41,477 nucleotides of DNA from an uncultured Porphyromonadaceae bacterium (GCA_947175215.1 CAMWLR010000015.1:1-41477); one strand, 5' to 3'. Shown: positions 1 through 10,400, numbered from the stretch's first letter. Notes: generated from the letters alone by a model not told the origin. Numbers and translations: made by a program.

Positions 1-17
1 TTCTCCTAAAACAGCGG

Positions 18-48
18 CAAAATTACAAAAAATATCGCAACCTGCAAA
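18..48 (-). promoter_or_regulatory. Outward promoter for a gene left of the window
   Basis: On the minus strand a TTTG box (45-48) is followed after 19 bases by TAATTTTG (18-25). This matches the Bacteroidetes sigma consensus TTTG-n19-21-TAnnTTTG. It lies just past the end of the restriction gene at 65 and points out of the window, so it probably drives a minus-strand gene beyond position 1. Confidence 0.55.
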
Positions 49-64
49 ACAAAAGGCCAAAAAA

Positions 65-1237
65 TCAAAGGTCATGTAGTTGTTTTATAAAACCACGGGC
101 TAACTCAATGTCAATGTCATTGACAAAATCCCTTTGATTAAGGATATTATTTATTTCACTTGATTTGAGCTGGGTTGTACCTCTGCGGGCACGGCCCGAC
201 CAGTGTTTTTGTATCAGAGTAGATTTGATTATGCTTTGGTCATAGGCTGAGCAAAGTAATGTGTTAGTAATGCCGGTCTCATCCAATGCGACAAAGAAGA
301 ACATAAAGACAGATCTGTCTTCACCCATACATTTAATAAATTTATCGACATTGTATCCCTTAGGGTTTGATTTGAGATACATTATCTTAGTCTTGACATC
401 AGTATATGTATCAGCGTTTTTAAAACTCTTGGTGTAATCTGCCAAGTCATTTTTTGAGTCATAGACAGGTAGCTGCTTCTCAATCTCGCATATTTCCTTA
501 AGAAGTTTGGTGCGTTGATCTGAGTCTGCTGTGATCAATACTTCGATGAGGCGACCGCGAATATTCACATTATTGATATGAGAGGCTACCAGCAATGCAT
601 CTTTTGCCAGCTCGCATCGTTTACGCAGTTCTGTGAGGAGTTCGTTATACTCAGCAGATTTTACAAAATCAGATGCGCGCCGTGGAGAATCATCAAGGTT
701 GATCTTTTCCTGTTGGGTCAGCTCTACCCTTTCTGCAATCGGTTTGATGTCAGCGGTATTGCAGACAAGCCTCTCGAGATTCTCAAGCCATGAAACACCG
801 CAATGATAGGCAAACATATCGTCGAAGCAGTCAGGTGTATTTTCAAGTCCTATATCCTGACATTTCCTGATGATATTGCTGCCTAAAAAACTCCCTCTTA
901 TATTATCCATCCTGAGATCTTGTGAGCTGTGGCTTATCTTGTCGATAAATGTAGAGTTGATCATTAGAATCTCGTTATCGCTGTTGCGGTGCACGACTAC
1001 AACGAAACAAGGGATGGTATCATATTTTTGCAGTTTTGACAGCGATAAAACCACGTTAGGGAATGTTTTGTATTTGGCGTAGCAGAATACGACGGCAAAG
1101 TAATTGTTGTGATATAAAGCCCGGCCGTCTTTAGTCAAAGCAAAAGAATCTTTGACAACCTTGATCATATTCTGTTTAGTGTTGATAGAGTTATTTGCTT
1201 TAATAAACTCTATGAAATCACAGACAATTTTATTCAT
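65..1237 (-). CDS. Probable type II restriction endonuclease of RM system 1
   Basis: A 390-residue protein encoded 5 bases downstream of a DNA methyltransferase on the same strand, the classic place for the cognate restriction enzyme. I do not recognise the specific family. The C-terminal half has what looks like a PD-(D/E)XK core: a helix containing R217-G-R-L-I-E222-like residues, then Asp264/Asp267, then Asp280-Val-Lys282 in a short strand, followed by an aromatic hydrophobic strand near 311-317 (FMFFF). That order (acid, acid-x-Lys, hydrophobic strand) suits this nuclease fold. The gene is visibly AT-richer than dapB upstream, suggesting acquisition. Methyltransferase adjacency is seen directly. 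The nuclease assignment is inference from context plus weak motifs. It could instead be another restriction-associated protein. Confidence 0.6.
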   Translation of the reverse strand: MNKIVCDFIEFIKANNSINTKQNMIKVVKDSFALTKDGRALYHNNYFAVVFCYAKYKTFPNVVLSLSKLQKYDTIPCFVVVVHRNSDNEILMINSTFIDKISHSSQDLRMDNIRGSFLGSNIIRKCQDIGLENTPDCFDDMFAYHCGVSWLENLERLVCNTADIKPIAERVELTQQEKINLDDSPRRASDFVKSAEYNELLTELRKRCELAKDALLVASHINNVNIRGRLIEVLITADSDQRTKLLKEICEIEKQLPVYDSKNDLADYTKSFKNADTYTDVKTKIMYLKSNPKGYNVDKFIKCMGEDRSVFMFFFVALDETGITNTLLCSAYDQSIIKSTLIQKHWSGRARRGTTQLKSSEINNILNQRDFVNDIDIELARGFIKQLHDL

Positions 1238-1242
1238 ACGTG

Positions 1243-2241
1243 TCAGAAAAGATTTAGTTGCTCGTCACCTTTAATGGTGCGTTTGTGAAGTTGTTGTGAT
1301 GATTTCTGAAGATTTAAGGAGTTACGTTCCCAGAAAACGCCATCTGCATATCCTTGAATATTATTGTCAGACAGGGCATTGAGCAACCGTTTGGCAGCCC
1401 ATAGACAATATTCCTGATTGATGTCGATGCCACAGAATTGGCGACCGAGCTTTTGGGCTACGACGGCTGAGGTGCCGCTACCCAGAAAGGGGTCAAAGAT
1501 CTTGTCTCCCTGTCTTGATGAGGCAAGGATCAGTTTTGCGAATAATTTTTCGGGTTTTTGAGTGGGGTGGTCTGTGTTTTCAGGCATAGACCAGAAAGGT
1601 ATGCTGATGTCATCCCAAAAATTTGAGGGATAAGTCAGTCTGAAATTACCGGTCGAAGTCTCCTCCCAGTCTTTAGGTTTCCCGTCGACTTTATAAGGAG
1701 CTATTACCTTGCGTTTCATCTTCACTGATTCGACATCAAAGTAATAGTCATGAGGATTTTTGACAGCAAACCATATATCCTCCACGCAGTTTTTCCAATT
1801 TGATTTTGCTCCGCGGCCTTTCTCTCGTTGCCATGAAATGCGGTTTATTACAGTCAGTCTCTCCTCGATGACCCGTTGCATAGAAGATGAGCATTTCCAG
1901 TCGCCACACATATACAGAGAGCCGTTTTCCTTGAGTTTATCACACACTTTATAGAACCAACGTCTCAGATAGCCTTCATACGACAGGGTCGTCATAGCCG
2001 AGAATTTCAGGCCATTAAAATCCTTGTCTAAGTTATAGGGAGGGTCAATGATGATCAGATCAAAATATCGGTCAGGAATATAATCGAGACAATCGGCCAA
2101 ATCGGCATTGATGATAGAGTTATCGCGGTATCCGGCTTTCAGATCCGTGATATCGCTGATAAAAGATAGCAGTGAAGTCCTCTCATCGGCTGAGAGTGTG
2201 ATTGTGCGGTTTCGGGAAGCGCGATGTTTTTCACCTTGCAT
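1243..2241 (-). CDS. DNA methyltransferase (DPPY type) of RM system 1
   Basis: A 332-residue site-specific DNA methyltransferase that transfers a methyl group from S-adenosylmethionine to an amino group of adenine (most likely N6) or cytosine. The catalytic motif IV DPPYN is at residues 66-70. The S-adenosylmethionine-binding motif I, DPFLGSG, is near the C-terminus at 250-256, preceded by the common HPTQKPEKL segment (225-233). Motif IV before motif I, with the target-recognition part between them (about 110-220), is the beta-class order. The C-terminus DEQLNLF is a tail seen in many such enzymes. It starts 36 bases after dapB ends and the restriction gene follows after 5 bases, so modification is made before restriction from one message. 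I see no promoter of its own, so readthrough from dapB is likely. Recognition sequence unknown. Confidence 0.9.
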   Translation of the reverse strand: MQGEKHRASRNRTITLSADERTSLLSFISDITDLKAGYRDNSIINADLADCLDYIPDRYFDLIIIDPPYNLDKDFNGLKFSAMTTLSYEGYLRRWFYKVCDKLKENGSLYMCGDWKCSSSMQRVIEERLTVINRISWQREKGRGAKSNWKNCVEDIWFAVKNPHDYYFDVESVKMKRKVIAPYKVDGKPKDWEETSTGNFRLTYPSNFWDDISIPFWSMPENTDHPTQKPEKLFAKLILASSRQGDKIFDPFLGSGTSAVVAQKLGRQFCGIDINQEYCLWAAKRLLNALSDNNIQGYADGVFWERNSLNLQKSSQQLHKRTIKGDEQLNLF

Positions 2242-2277
2242 AATTATCGGGTGAATCTAAAGAGTTATAGCTGGTGG

Positions 2278-3012
2278 TCAGTTGAGGGGGAGGAGGTCGT
2301 CCATGGAGTGAAGGCCGCGGGGGTGGCGGGCGGTCATCCATTCGGCGGCGAGGACGGCACCCAGGGCGAAGCCTTCGCGTGAGTAGGCGCGGTGGGTGAG
2401 GGAGATTTCGTCGACGGGCGACTGCCAGGTGACGGTGTGGGTGCCGGGTACTTCGCCGATGCGTTGGTGGGTGATGAGCAGGTGTGAGGGGTCGGCGGCT
2501 GCCTGAGCGGGGTCTTCGGTCCAGCCGGTCAGAGCGGGTGTGGCGTCGATGAGTGTCTCGGCGGTGGCGACGGCTGTGCCTGAGGGGTGATCGAGTTTGT
2601 GTATGTGGTGTATCTCGTCGAGGGAGGGCCGATAGTCGGCAAATGATGAGATGAGGCGTGCGGCCTCGGCTACGATTTTCTTGAAGAGGGCTACGCCGAC
2701 CGAGAAGTTGGCAGTCCAGAACATTCCCTGTGGTGCGTCGGCGAGCATCTGCTCTACCTCGGGGAGTCTGTCGAGCCAGCCGGTGGTGCCTGACACCAGG
2801 GGTATGCCGGCGGCGATGACGCGGCGATAGTTGTCGACGGCTGTCGCGGGGGTGGTAAATTCGATGACGACGTCGGCGCTGCGGAATGCGTCGGTGTCAA
2901 ATTTGTCGGTCTCTCCGGCGTCGATTATCGACACGATTTCGTGGCCGCGGCTGAGGGCGATACGCTCGACGGCGTGTCCCATTTTGCCGTGGCCGATAAG
3001 GGCGAGCTTCAT
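2278..3012 (-). CDS. dapB: 4-hydroxy-tetrahydrodipicolinate reductase DapB
   Basis: Reduces 4-hydroxy-tetrahydrodipicolinate with NAD(P)H in the diaminopimelate/lysine pathway, which feeds peptidoglycan and lysine; cytosolic. The N-terminus carries the Rossmann loop G-H-G-K-M-G (7-12). The catalytic and substrate segment EIHHIHKLDHPSGTA (133-147) contains the His-His pair and Lys139. S74-G-T-T-G is the usual substrate-side loop. At 244 residues it is shorter than the E. coli enzyme (273), as is common in Bacteroidetes. It is the third gene of the minus-strand run starting with the FtsB-like gene at 3858. The link to cell-wall precursor supply fits a neighbour in division. Confidence 0.96.
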   Translation of the reverse strand: MKLALIGHGKMGHAVERIALSRGHEIVSIIDAGETDKFDTDAFRSADVVIEFTTPATAVDNYRRVIAAGIPLVSGTTGWLDRLPEVEQMLADAPQGMFWTANFSVGVALFKKIVAEAARLISSFADYRPSLDEIHHIHKLDHPSGTAVATAETLIDATPALTGWTEDPAQAAADPSHLLITHQRIGEVPGTHTVTWQSPVDEISLTHRAYSREGFALGAVLAAEWMTARHPRGLHSMDDLLPLN

Positions 3013-3082
3013 TTAAGTATGAGGTATGAGTTATGAGGTTTTAAGTTTTAGAGAGAGGGTCAGGTTTTAGGTGGGGAGAGGG

Positions 3083-3517
3083 TCAGGGGTTGTTTTTGAG
3101 CTCTTTGCGGATTGCGCGGGGGATGGCGAAGTTGGCAAAGACCAGCAGGACGCCGCCGGCGAGTGTAAAGGCCCAGACGTCGCGCAGGGTGTCGTGTCCC
3201 CAGAAGAGGAAGAATGCGGCTACGCAGAAGAATACGGCGCTCCATGACTCGATGCGATAGAGGCGTTTGATGCGGGGATGGGTGCCGGTGTAGGGTGAGA
3301 AGAGTTTTGCCACGAGAAAGCAGAGGGCGCCGGCGGCGTAGACATATTTCCACCAGCTGACGGCCTGCGGGCCTAAGTTGACGCCGAAGATCGGTATGAG
3401 GGTGCCGACGGCGATGATGATCAGGCCTATGAGGCCGAGGATGACCAAGCCGGTGCGGGGCGGTTGTCCTTGCAGTTGCTCGATGGTGTATTTTTTAGGT
3501 GTGGGGTTGGGCTTCAT
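3083..3517 (-). CDS. Small four-helix membrane protein, unknown function
   Basis: A 144-residue protein with about four hydrophobic segments (roughly residues 23-45, 51-72, 88-107, 113-131) and a short charged N-terminus (MKPNPTPKKYTIEQL). The C-terminus ends in a basic stretch after the last helix. No catalytic motif is visible and I do not recognise the family. It lies 38 bases after the FtsB/DivIC-like gene and 70 bases before dapB, all on the minus strand, so it is probably co-transcribed. A role at the envelope is only suggested by the helices and neighbours. The following gap (3013-3082) is a purine-rich low-complexity tract. Confidence 0.75.
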   Translation of the reverse strand: MKPNPTPKKYTIEQLQGQPPRTGLVILGLIGLIIIAVGTLIPIFGVNLGPQAVSWWKYVYAAGALCFLVAKLFSPYTGTHPRIKRLYRIESWSAVFFCVAAFFLFWGHDTLRDVWAFTLAGGVLLVFANFAIPRAIRKELKNNP

Positions 3518-3555
3518 TGTGAAAAAGTGTGATGACCGGGGGATATACGGCGGGG

Positions 3556-3858
3556 TTACTCCACGACATAAACATCTTCGTTGGGGCGCTGCATGTGATA
3601 CTGCTCCCTGACGATTCGCTCAAGCTCGACGGGATCTGACGAGAGTGATGCGTTGAGCTGATGATAGTGCATCATGGTGTCGTTGTTGATCTTGATTTCG
3701 GCCTCGAGGCGGTCGATTTCGCGCTGATATTCTACGCTCTTAAAGTATGAGTTCTCGTTGAAAAAGAGCACAAACACGATGTATGCCACCGCGATAACGA
3801 GCGGCAGGGTCACATATCGTCTGGTCCATCGCCAGGCCCGCGCAAAAAATTCTTTCAT
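3556..3858 (-). CDS. FtsB/DivIC-family septum formation initiator
   Basis: A 100-residue bitopic protein. Basic cytosolic N-terminus (MKEFFARAWRWTRRY), one membrane helix at about 16-33, then a periplasmic coiled coil at about 38-75 rich in Glu, Lys and Leu heptads, and a short acidic C-terminus. Size and layout match FtsB/DivIC proteins, which join the divisome subcomplex with FtsQ and FtsL and help activate septal peptidoglycan synthesis. The segment VELERIVREQYHMQRPNEDVYVV (written here as E-R-I-V-R-E...Y-H-M) resembles the conserved end of the family, where A-R-E-x-Y-x-M is usual. It is the first gene of a minus-strand unit and has a good promoter at 3889-3919. Confidence 0.85.
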   Translation of the reverse strand: MKEFFARAWRWTRRYVTLPLVIAVAYIVFVLFFNENSYFKSVEYQREIDRLEAEIKINNDTMMHYHQLNASLSSDPVELERIVREQYHMQRPNEDVYVVE

Positions 3859-3888
3859 CCGGCTTGAGGCTTAATGTTAGAGTGATTG

Positions 3889-3919
3889 CAAAGTTACCAT
3901 TTTTTTCGCGAAACCCAAA
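3889..3919 (-). promoter_or_regulatory. Bacteroidetes promoter for the FtsB-like/dapB unit
   Basis: Read on the minus strand, TTTG (3916-3919), a 19-base spacer, then TAACTTTG (3889-3896): a full match to TTTG-n19-TAnnTTTG. Transcription would start near 3882, about 25 bases ahead of the FtsB-like start codon. Confidence 0.7.
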
Positions 3920-4056
3920 ATCGTTTTGCGCGGCGGTGGTCGTGTTAAGTAGATAGGGGAATATAGCGGTCTGGCCGAGTCGCGGTGGTTATATTAATTG
4001 TTTTTTACCGGGATAAAAGAAAATATGCCAACAATTCTAAATTCCGGTGGAAAAGT

Positions 4057-4088
4057 GTTGTGTATTTGACGGAAATGATATAATTTTG
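4057..4088 (+). promoter_or_regulatory. Probable promoter of the secreted-protein genes
   Basis: GTTG (4057-4060, three of four consensus bases), a 20-base spacer and TAATTTTG (4081-4088, full TAnnTTTG match). It would leave a 5' UTR of about 100 bases before the start codon at 4197. Confidence 0.45.
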
Positions 4089-4196
4089 TGCGTTATTTTT
4101 AGAAAATTCAAGTAAAACGCCATCAATTGACTTATTGTCTAAGTTAATTAATTTAGTTATAGAACAATAATTAACTCAATAAACACAGTCTTTGCT

Positions 4197-7100
4197 ATGT
4201 ATTTCTTAAAAAAGAAAGCCGTTTGGCTCGCTGCCACGATGTTATTGACAGCGATGACCATAACGGCTAAAGTCGCTGATTATCCTTACACGGCGTCTTA
4301 CGGTAAATATACCTCAGACGGCTGGCAGGGGAAAGCAAGTAACAGTAACCAATGGAAAATATCACTTGATTATTCGGCAGCGCAGCCTGTCAGGATCGAG
4401 CTCAACAAGAGCCGTACATCGCGATGCCGCCTGTTCAGCCCTCAGCTGAGTATGAAAGCCGGTTATCGGTATACCATCACTTTTGAGGCCGGCGCCTTGG
4501 TTAACCCGATGTCGATGGAGATCACTCCCTACCTCTCTGACGAAGTGCTTGCCTCGGTGATCTCGACGATGGAGTCTAACGGGAATATCAAGCTGACCGG
4601 TGAGACATTGTCATCGACCAACTCGACACACAAGACCGGCACCCTCACCTATGACCCCGAGGAGGATACCGAGCTTTACTTTATGCTCGACATCACCAGT
4701 GATAATACGGCGGCCCGCACAATGGCTTTTTACGGCTTTGAGGTGACCGAGACACAACTTATCAAGAAGCCTCTGCCTGTGGGTAATCTCGAGGTAAAGG
4801 CTGTCGACAACAATACCCGCGACATCACCCTGTCGTGGCTCAATCCCGACAAATATCTCAATGACCTCGACCTGACCATCGGTGCGCTCAAGGTCAAGAG
4901 AGGCGAGGAGCTGCTGGCCACCCTGACCGATGCGTCATTCCTCACCCCCTGCGCCGAGGTGACCTACACCGACCGTCCGGACAAATCGGGTGAATATGTA
5001 TACTCGATTATCGTGGTCGACCCGGACGGTGTCGAGAGTGACCCCGTGTCGGTGACTACACCCTTTGTCGGTAAGCCTGACGCGCTGACCGTGCCCCACA
5101 CCTTTGATTTCACCAACGCGACAACCAACGCTTTCTGGAGTATCGTGACCGCCGATGCGGCCAACGGCTGGACATTCAGCGGCAATTACCTGACCTGCGC
5201 CCGTGACGGTTACCGCCCGAGCAGCTCGACTGCCACCACCCCCGACATCACCTTAGAGGCCGGCAAGGCATATAAGGTCTCTTATAATGTCAAGGAGAGC
5301 AACGTCTCTAACAAGTTTTCATATCAGCTGACCCTCATCGGCAATGATGCCGACGCCGTAGTGCTGATTGATGATGATTGCAGCGACCTTGTCAGCAACA
5401 AAGATATGCTCCGGGAAATAACATTCTCAGTACCCGTCGATGGTCTCTATAACTTAGGTTTGGTTGCCGATCTTGAGAAACTGGCATCGACATACTACAA
5501 TAACACGCTGAGCATCAGCAGCCTCTCGATCGAGGAGGTGCCGGTTGTCCCCCTGACCGCCACAGAGCTGAGTGTCCTGGCCGCTGCCGATGGGTCTCTC
5601 ACCGCCTCCCTGACATGGCTCAACCCCGACAAGACCGAGACCGGTCTGCCCACCGGCGCGCAGACCGCCACCGTTTATCGTGACGGCGCTGAGGTCGCCA
5701 CCGTCGACGCGCAGCCCGGCGCTACCTCAACGTTCACCGATAACGCCGAGAGCGGACTCACCGCCGGTTACCATACCTATCATGTAGTCATCGACAACGC
5801 CAACGGCCACACCGACGCCACCCCGGAGAGTGTCCGCAGCAGTTATGTCGGCAGCGGCATGTCACTCCCCTATGTCGCCGACTTCACCGCCGATGTCAAT
5901 CTCTATGACATATTTGAGTACACCGCCAAACCCGCCGACGGTAAGGTATTCACCCTCACCAACGGCCGCTATGTGCTTAAGACCAAGGCGACCGAGTCGT
6001 CAGACGCCCTGATGATGCCCAAGGTGGCGATGCAGTCAGGCCATATCTATAGGGTGTCGGTCGAGACCGCCATCTCCTCTTCATACGGTTATGAGCTCGC
6101 CTACTCGTTGATACTTGTGCCGGCCACCGACCTCACCGACTATAGCGCGGTCATCGGCGAGTCGACATTTAACAGCAAGCAGTGTGTGACCACATTCAGC
6201 GTAGATGAGAGTGGCGACTACTTTGTGCTGCTCCTCACCACCCCCGCCGCTACTGCTTACTCTGAGTATGAATATTATGTCAATGCACTGAGCATCGAGG
6301 AGTGCCCGGTGACCCCCGCCATACCCGCCGATGCAGAGGCAAAGGTCAATGTCAATGACAATAAGATCGTGCTGAGCTGGACCATGCCCGAGACCTCACC
6401 CGAGGGTGTCACCCTGCGCGACAATGTCACCGCCACTATCTATAAAGGTGAAACCCTCGATGAAGATGCCGAGCCCCTGACTGTTGTCGAGGCTATGCCC
6501 GGCACACCGTGCAGCTATGACGACGCCGATCCCGACAAAGGGCTCAACAGCTATATGATGGTGCTGTCATACGGCGGTCATGACGACATCGCCGGCGGTG
6601 AAACCGAGATGTTTACCGTCGTCAGCGGCTACTTTGACCAGCCCGTGTCATTCCCCTATAACTCTGACTTCAAGACCGAGGATGGTCTGGCAGCCTGGAC
6701 AATCATCAACGAGACAGCCAACAGCGATGTCATGTTCACCCCCGATGAGGAGGGTTATCTCAACGTCTCGGCTACAGCCTACAACCACGGTATCAACCAC
6801 TGGATCGTATCACCGATGATGGTACTTGAGGAGGGCGTTACCTACACACTGACCTTTGTGGCGAAGTTTAACTCGACATCATCCTCGACCTCATCATATT
6901 ATATCCCCAACTACACCCTCTATATCGGTGAGCAGCCGATGGTTGATGAGATGAAGAAAGGTAAGAAGATCGCTAACGCGCTCACAATGACCAAAGAGTA
7001 TGCCGTCTATACCCACAAATTCTACCTCCCCGACTATGAGCTCGAAGAACCCTACGGGGCGCGTCGTGCCGAGGGTGACACCGAGCCCGCCGAGGGAGAG

Positions 7101-7442
7101 AAAGAACCCGCTACAGGCAATCACTACATGGGTATGCACTTTAACCTCAACTCATATTACTATAACCCCGAGGTAAGCGTCAAGTCGATCAGCCTCACCT
7201 CAGACAAGGCCGTCTCGGGCGTGGTGAATGTCGCCGCAACCGCCGAGACCTCTCCCTGTCTGATCGTCGACGGCAGACTGACTGCCGCTGATAACGCGTC
7301 AATCATGCTCTACACCCCCGAGGGTAAGATGGTGGCAGCCGCCAAAGGTGAACTCGATATGACCGCGCTCCCCGCCGGCCTCTATATCATCACCGTTATC
7401 GATAACAACAAGACCTTAACTCTCAAACATATAATCAGATAA
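4197..7442 (+). CDS. Large secreted modular protein with T9SS-like C-terminal domain
   Basis: A 1081-residue exported protein. An N-terminal signal peptide (about 1-24, LKKK then a hydrophobic core) is followed by alternating beta-sandwich modules. Jelly-roll-like domains sit at roughly 25-190, 296-455, 556-708 and 816-1005. FnIII-like domains sit between them at about 194-295, 456-555 and 710-815, each with a T/S-W-L/M-N/P-x-D/E turn such as LSWLNPDK and LTWLNPDK. The last 75 residues resemble a T9SS type A sorting domain (LYTPEGKMV, then ALPAGLYIITV and a basic end), implying export across the outer membrane and surface attachment or release. An acidic, repetitive insert (around 955-980, with EGDTEP and EGEKEP) interrupts the last jelly roll. 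No catalytic motif is seen, so adhesion or glycan/protein binding is a guess. Its stop codon overlaps the next start in TAATG, suggesting translational coupling. Confidence 0.85.
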   Translation: MYFLKKKAVWLAATMLLTAMTITAKVADYPYTASYGKYTSDGWQGKASNSNQWKISLDYSAAQPVRIELNKSRTSRCRLFSPQLSMKAGYRYTITFEAGALVNPMSMEITPYLSDEVLASVISTMESNGNIKLTGETLSSTNSTHKTGTLTYDPEEDTELYFMLDITSDNTAARTMAFYGFEVTETQLIKKPLPVGNLEVKAVDNNTRDITLSWLNPDKYLNDLDLTIGALKVKRGEELLATLTDASFLTPCAEVTYTDRPDKSGEYVYSIIVVDPDGVESDPVSVTTPFVGKPDALTVPHTFDFTNATTNAFWSIVTADAANGWTFSGNYLTCARDGYRPSSSTATTPDITLEAGKAYKVSYNVKESNVSNKFSYQLTLIGNDADAVVLIDDDCSDLVSNKDMLREITFSVPVDGLYNLGLVADLEKLASTYYNNTLSISSLSIEEVPVVPLTATELSVLAAADGSLTASLTWLNPDKTETGLPTGAQTATVYRDGAEVATVDAQPGATSTFTDNAESGLTAGYHTYHVVIDNANGHTDATPESVRSSYVGSGMSLPYVADFTADVNLYDIFEYTAKPADGKVFTLTNGRYVLKTKATESSDALMMPKVAMQSGHIYRVSVETAISSSYGYELAYSLILVPATDLTDYSAVIGESTFNSKQCVTTFSVDESGDYFVLLLTTPAATAYSEYEYYVNALSIEECPVTPAIPADAEAKVNVNDNKIVLSWTMPETSPEGVTLRDNVTATIYKGETLDEDAEPLTVVEAMPGTPCSYDDADPDKGLNSYMMVLSYGGHDDIAGGETEMFTVVSGYFDQPVSFPYNSDFKTEDGLAAWTIINETANSDVMFTPDEEGYLNVSATAYNHGINHWIVSPMMVLEEGVTYTLTFVAKFNSTSSSTSSYYIPNYTLYIGEQPMVDEMKKGKKIANALTMTKEYAVYTHKFYLPDYELEEPYGARRAEGDTEPAEGEKEPATGNHYMGMHFNLNSYYYNPEVSVKSISLTSDKAVSGVVNVAATAETSPCLIVDGRLTAADNASIMLYTPEGKMVAAAKGELDMTALPAGLYIITVIDNNKTLTLKHIIR

Positions 7443-10400
7443 TGAGAAAGACTACCGCCGCCCTGTCAGCGGCAATCGCAATCGTGTCGGCTGCCGCCGC
7501 CGTCAAGGCCGTCATGCCCGCAGGCCATGAGGCCAAGCTCCCCGTGACCGACACCCCGTTTGTCATCATCCCCGCCACCGAGAAGGGAAACGACGATGAT
7601 GTCGTCAAGCTGCCCGAGCGCACCCCCTCGCGTGCCAAGGCTATGGATGTCCCCTTTGTCGAAGATTTCTCGTCCCCCTCGACGTTAGGTGACTGGGGCA
7701 TCCAGGATGTCAACAATGATGGTAACTCATGGGAGTATAAAGAGTCGTTCGGATTGGTGAGATGCTACGGCCCCACTACCCAAGCATTTAATGACGACTG
7801 GCTGGTCACCCCGGGTATCAACTTAGGTAAGGATGACATCTATACGCTGACATTCTCGTTCGGATCGCAAGGTTCGCGTTACGCACCCGACAAGCTCACC
7901 GTGACGATGGGTACCAGTCCCTACGCCACACAGCACACCACCCAGCTCTTTAGCCGTGATGACATACAGAATTTCTGGAACGGCTCGATGGAGACCGTCA
8001 CCATCACCCTGCCGGTCGAGGCTGACGGTACATATTATTTCGGCTTTCACTGCGGGTCACCCTCAGCGAGCTACTGCCTCTATCTCGATGACGTAAAGGT
8101 AGAGCAGAACGGTTCATACGCCGCCCCCGATATGGTCGGCGGATTTGACGTTACCCCCGGTACCAACGGTGCCCGCGAGGCCGTCATCAAGCTCACCGCG
8201 CCCGAGCAGACCGTCGAGGGCGGGTCGCTCAACGCTATCGACAATATCATCGTTAGCCGTGACGGTCAGGCCGTCCACACCTTTGACTCACCCGCACCGG
8301 GCGCGGCGCTGAGCTTTACTGACACCCAAGTGCCCGACGGTATGCACACCTACACCGCCGTCGCCACTGCCGGCGGTCTCGACAGCCCCAAGGCCGAGAT
8401 GACCGTTTATGTCGGTGTGGATGCCCCCATGAGCGTGACATCAGTCAAGGCTGAGGAGAATCCCGACTGCGTGGTGCTCACCTGGGCAGCTCCCGAGGGT
8501 GTACACGGCGGATATGTAGGCAACGATGTGGTGAGCTATCGCGTCACCCGTTTTGACGGCAACGGCGATGAGGTCGTGCTTGATGATGAACTCAAGACAA
8601 CGACATACACTGATTATGATCTCGATTTCTCGGTGCAGAATCATGTATATTATACCATCGAGGCCGGAACGGTCAGCGGTGTGTCAGACCCCGTGTCGAG
8701 CAACTCACTGTTGGTGGGCCCGGCATACCCGGTGCCGTTCAGAGAGGACTTCAAATACTGCGGCCTCGCCACGTCGCCGTGGGTAATGGAGTATATCGAG
8801 ACCGGATTTTTCAACACCAACTGGCGCACCACCGCGATGGGTGCCAACCCCTACTGTCCCCCGATCGACGGTGACGACGGTATGCTCGAGTTTGTGACCT
8901 CGCTTGGCGGTTATAACTTCTATGCCGGCAATGTGGTGAGACTGGCCACCCCGGCTGTCGATCTGTCGGAGACGACCAATCCCTACGTATCGTTTTATCT
9001 GTTCCACTACGACTCGACCACTTACTCACAGGAGTATGACGAGGAGACCGAGGAGTATGTGACAATTACCAACAGCTATAACGACAAACTCCACCTGCAG
9101 GTAGCACTCGATAACGGCGAGTACACCGATGTCCCCGACTCAGAGATACTCGTGGCCAGGAATAACACCGGCTGGAATCTCTATACCTTCTCTCTGTCGG
9201 CCTATAAGGCATCAAAAGTATCGGTCGCCCTGGTGGGTACGGCTGACGGGGGCGCCAACATCTGCGTCGACCACCTGACCATCACCGACAGCTTTGAGCA
9301 TGACCTGGCCATCACCGGCCTGTTGGGTGCCGCGCAGGTAAATGTCGGCGAGACCGCCGGTTATATCGCCAATATCGTCAACAACGGCACCTCCTCGACC
9401 AAGAACTATACCGTAGATCTCTATGTCGACGGCGTTAAGGTCGACTCTCAGAAAGGCCCCGGTGCGGCGATATTCGCCAACGGCGGTGAGAAGACCGTGC
9501 GTCTGAGCTTAACCCCCGGCCATAACCTCGCCGGGGGTGACCACAAGCTCTATGCCGTGATCAATTACGGCGAAGATGAGTGTCTTGCCAACAATACCTC
9601 TGAGGTAATCACCCTCACCGTACCTGACAACGGTCTACCCAAGGTAGAGAACCTCGCCGGTAATATCACAGACAACGCCGTGACCCTGACCTGGGATGAG
9701 CCCGACATGAGCGGTGTGCGTCTCCCCGTCAACGATACTATGGAGGGTTACACACCCTTTGCGATCTCGGGTGTCGGTAACTATACGCTTGTCGACAATG
9801 ACAAGGCGGCCACTTACACCGTGTCGGGTATCAGCGATTATCCCAACGCCGGCAGCGCGATGGCATGGCAGGTGTTTGACCCTGCGGCCGCCGGTATCGA
9901 CAATGAACTCGACTTTAACCGCCGCTGGGTATGCCACTCGGGCAATCAGTGTCTGGTGTCATGGGGCGCCGATGTGTCGAGTGGTGTGACCGCCAATGAC
10001 GACTGGCTGATATCACCTGAGCTGTCGGGCGAGAGTCAGAGAGTATCGTTCTATATCAAGTCGGTGACGTTGGCTTACCCCGAACGTTTCAGGGTACTCT
10101 ACTCGACCGACTCAAAGTCGACGTCTGACTTTGTCAAGATCGCCGAGGCCAACTACTACTCGCCGATGAGCTATTGGCGCAAGTTTAGCGTCATCCTCCC
10201 CGAGGGCGCCAAGTATTTTGCCATCCATTGCATCTCGGCTGACGCGTTCGGTCTGATGGTCGATGACATCACTTTCACCCCCGCGACATCTCCCGAGCTG
10301 CAGCTCGAGTTCCTGGGGTATAACGTATATCGCGACGGTGTCAAGATCAACGCCGCCCCCTTAGGCGAGCCTGAGTTTACCGACACCCCCGACGGGTCGG

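Larger units (their letters stand above)
3859..4196. other. Divergent intergenic region with two promoters
   Basis: 338 bases between the FtsB-like gene and the first secreted-protein gene. It holds the minus-strand promoter above and a probable plus-strand promoter at 4057-4088. An AT-rich 9-bp inverted repeat, AGTTAATTA (4142-4150) and its complement (4168-4176), sits in the likely 5' UTR of the plus-strand gene and could be an operator or hairpin. No small ORF worth calling. Confidence 0.5.
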
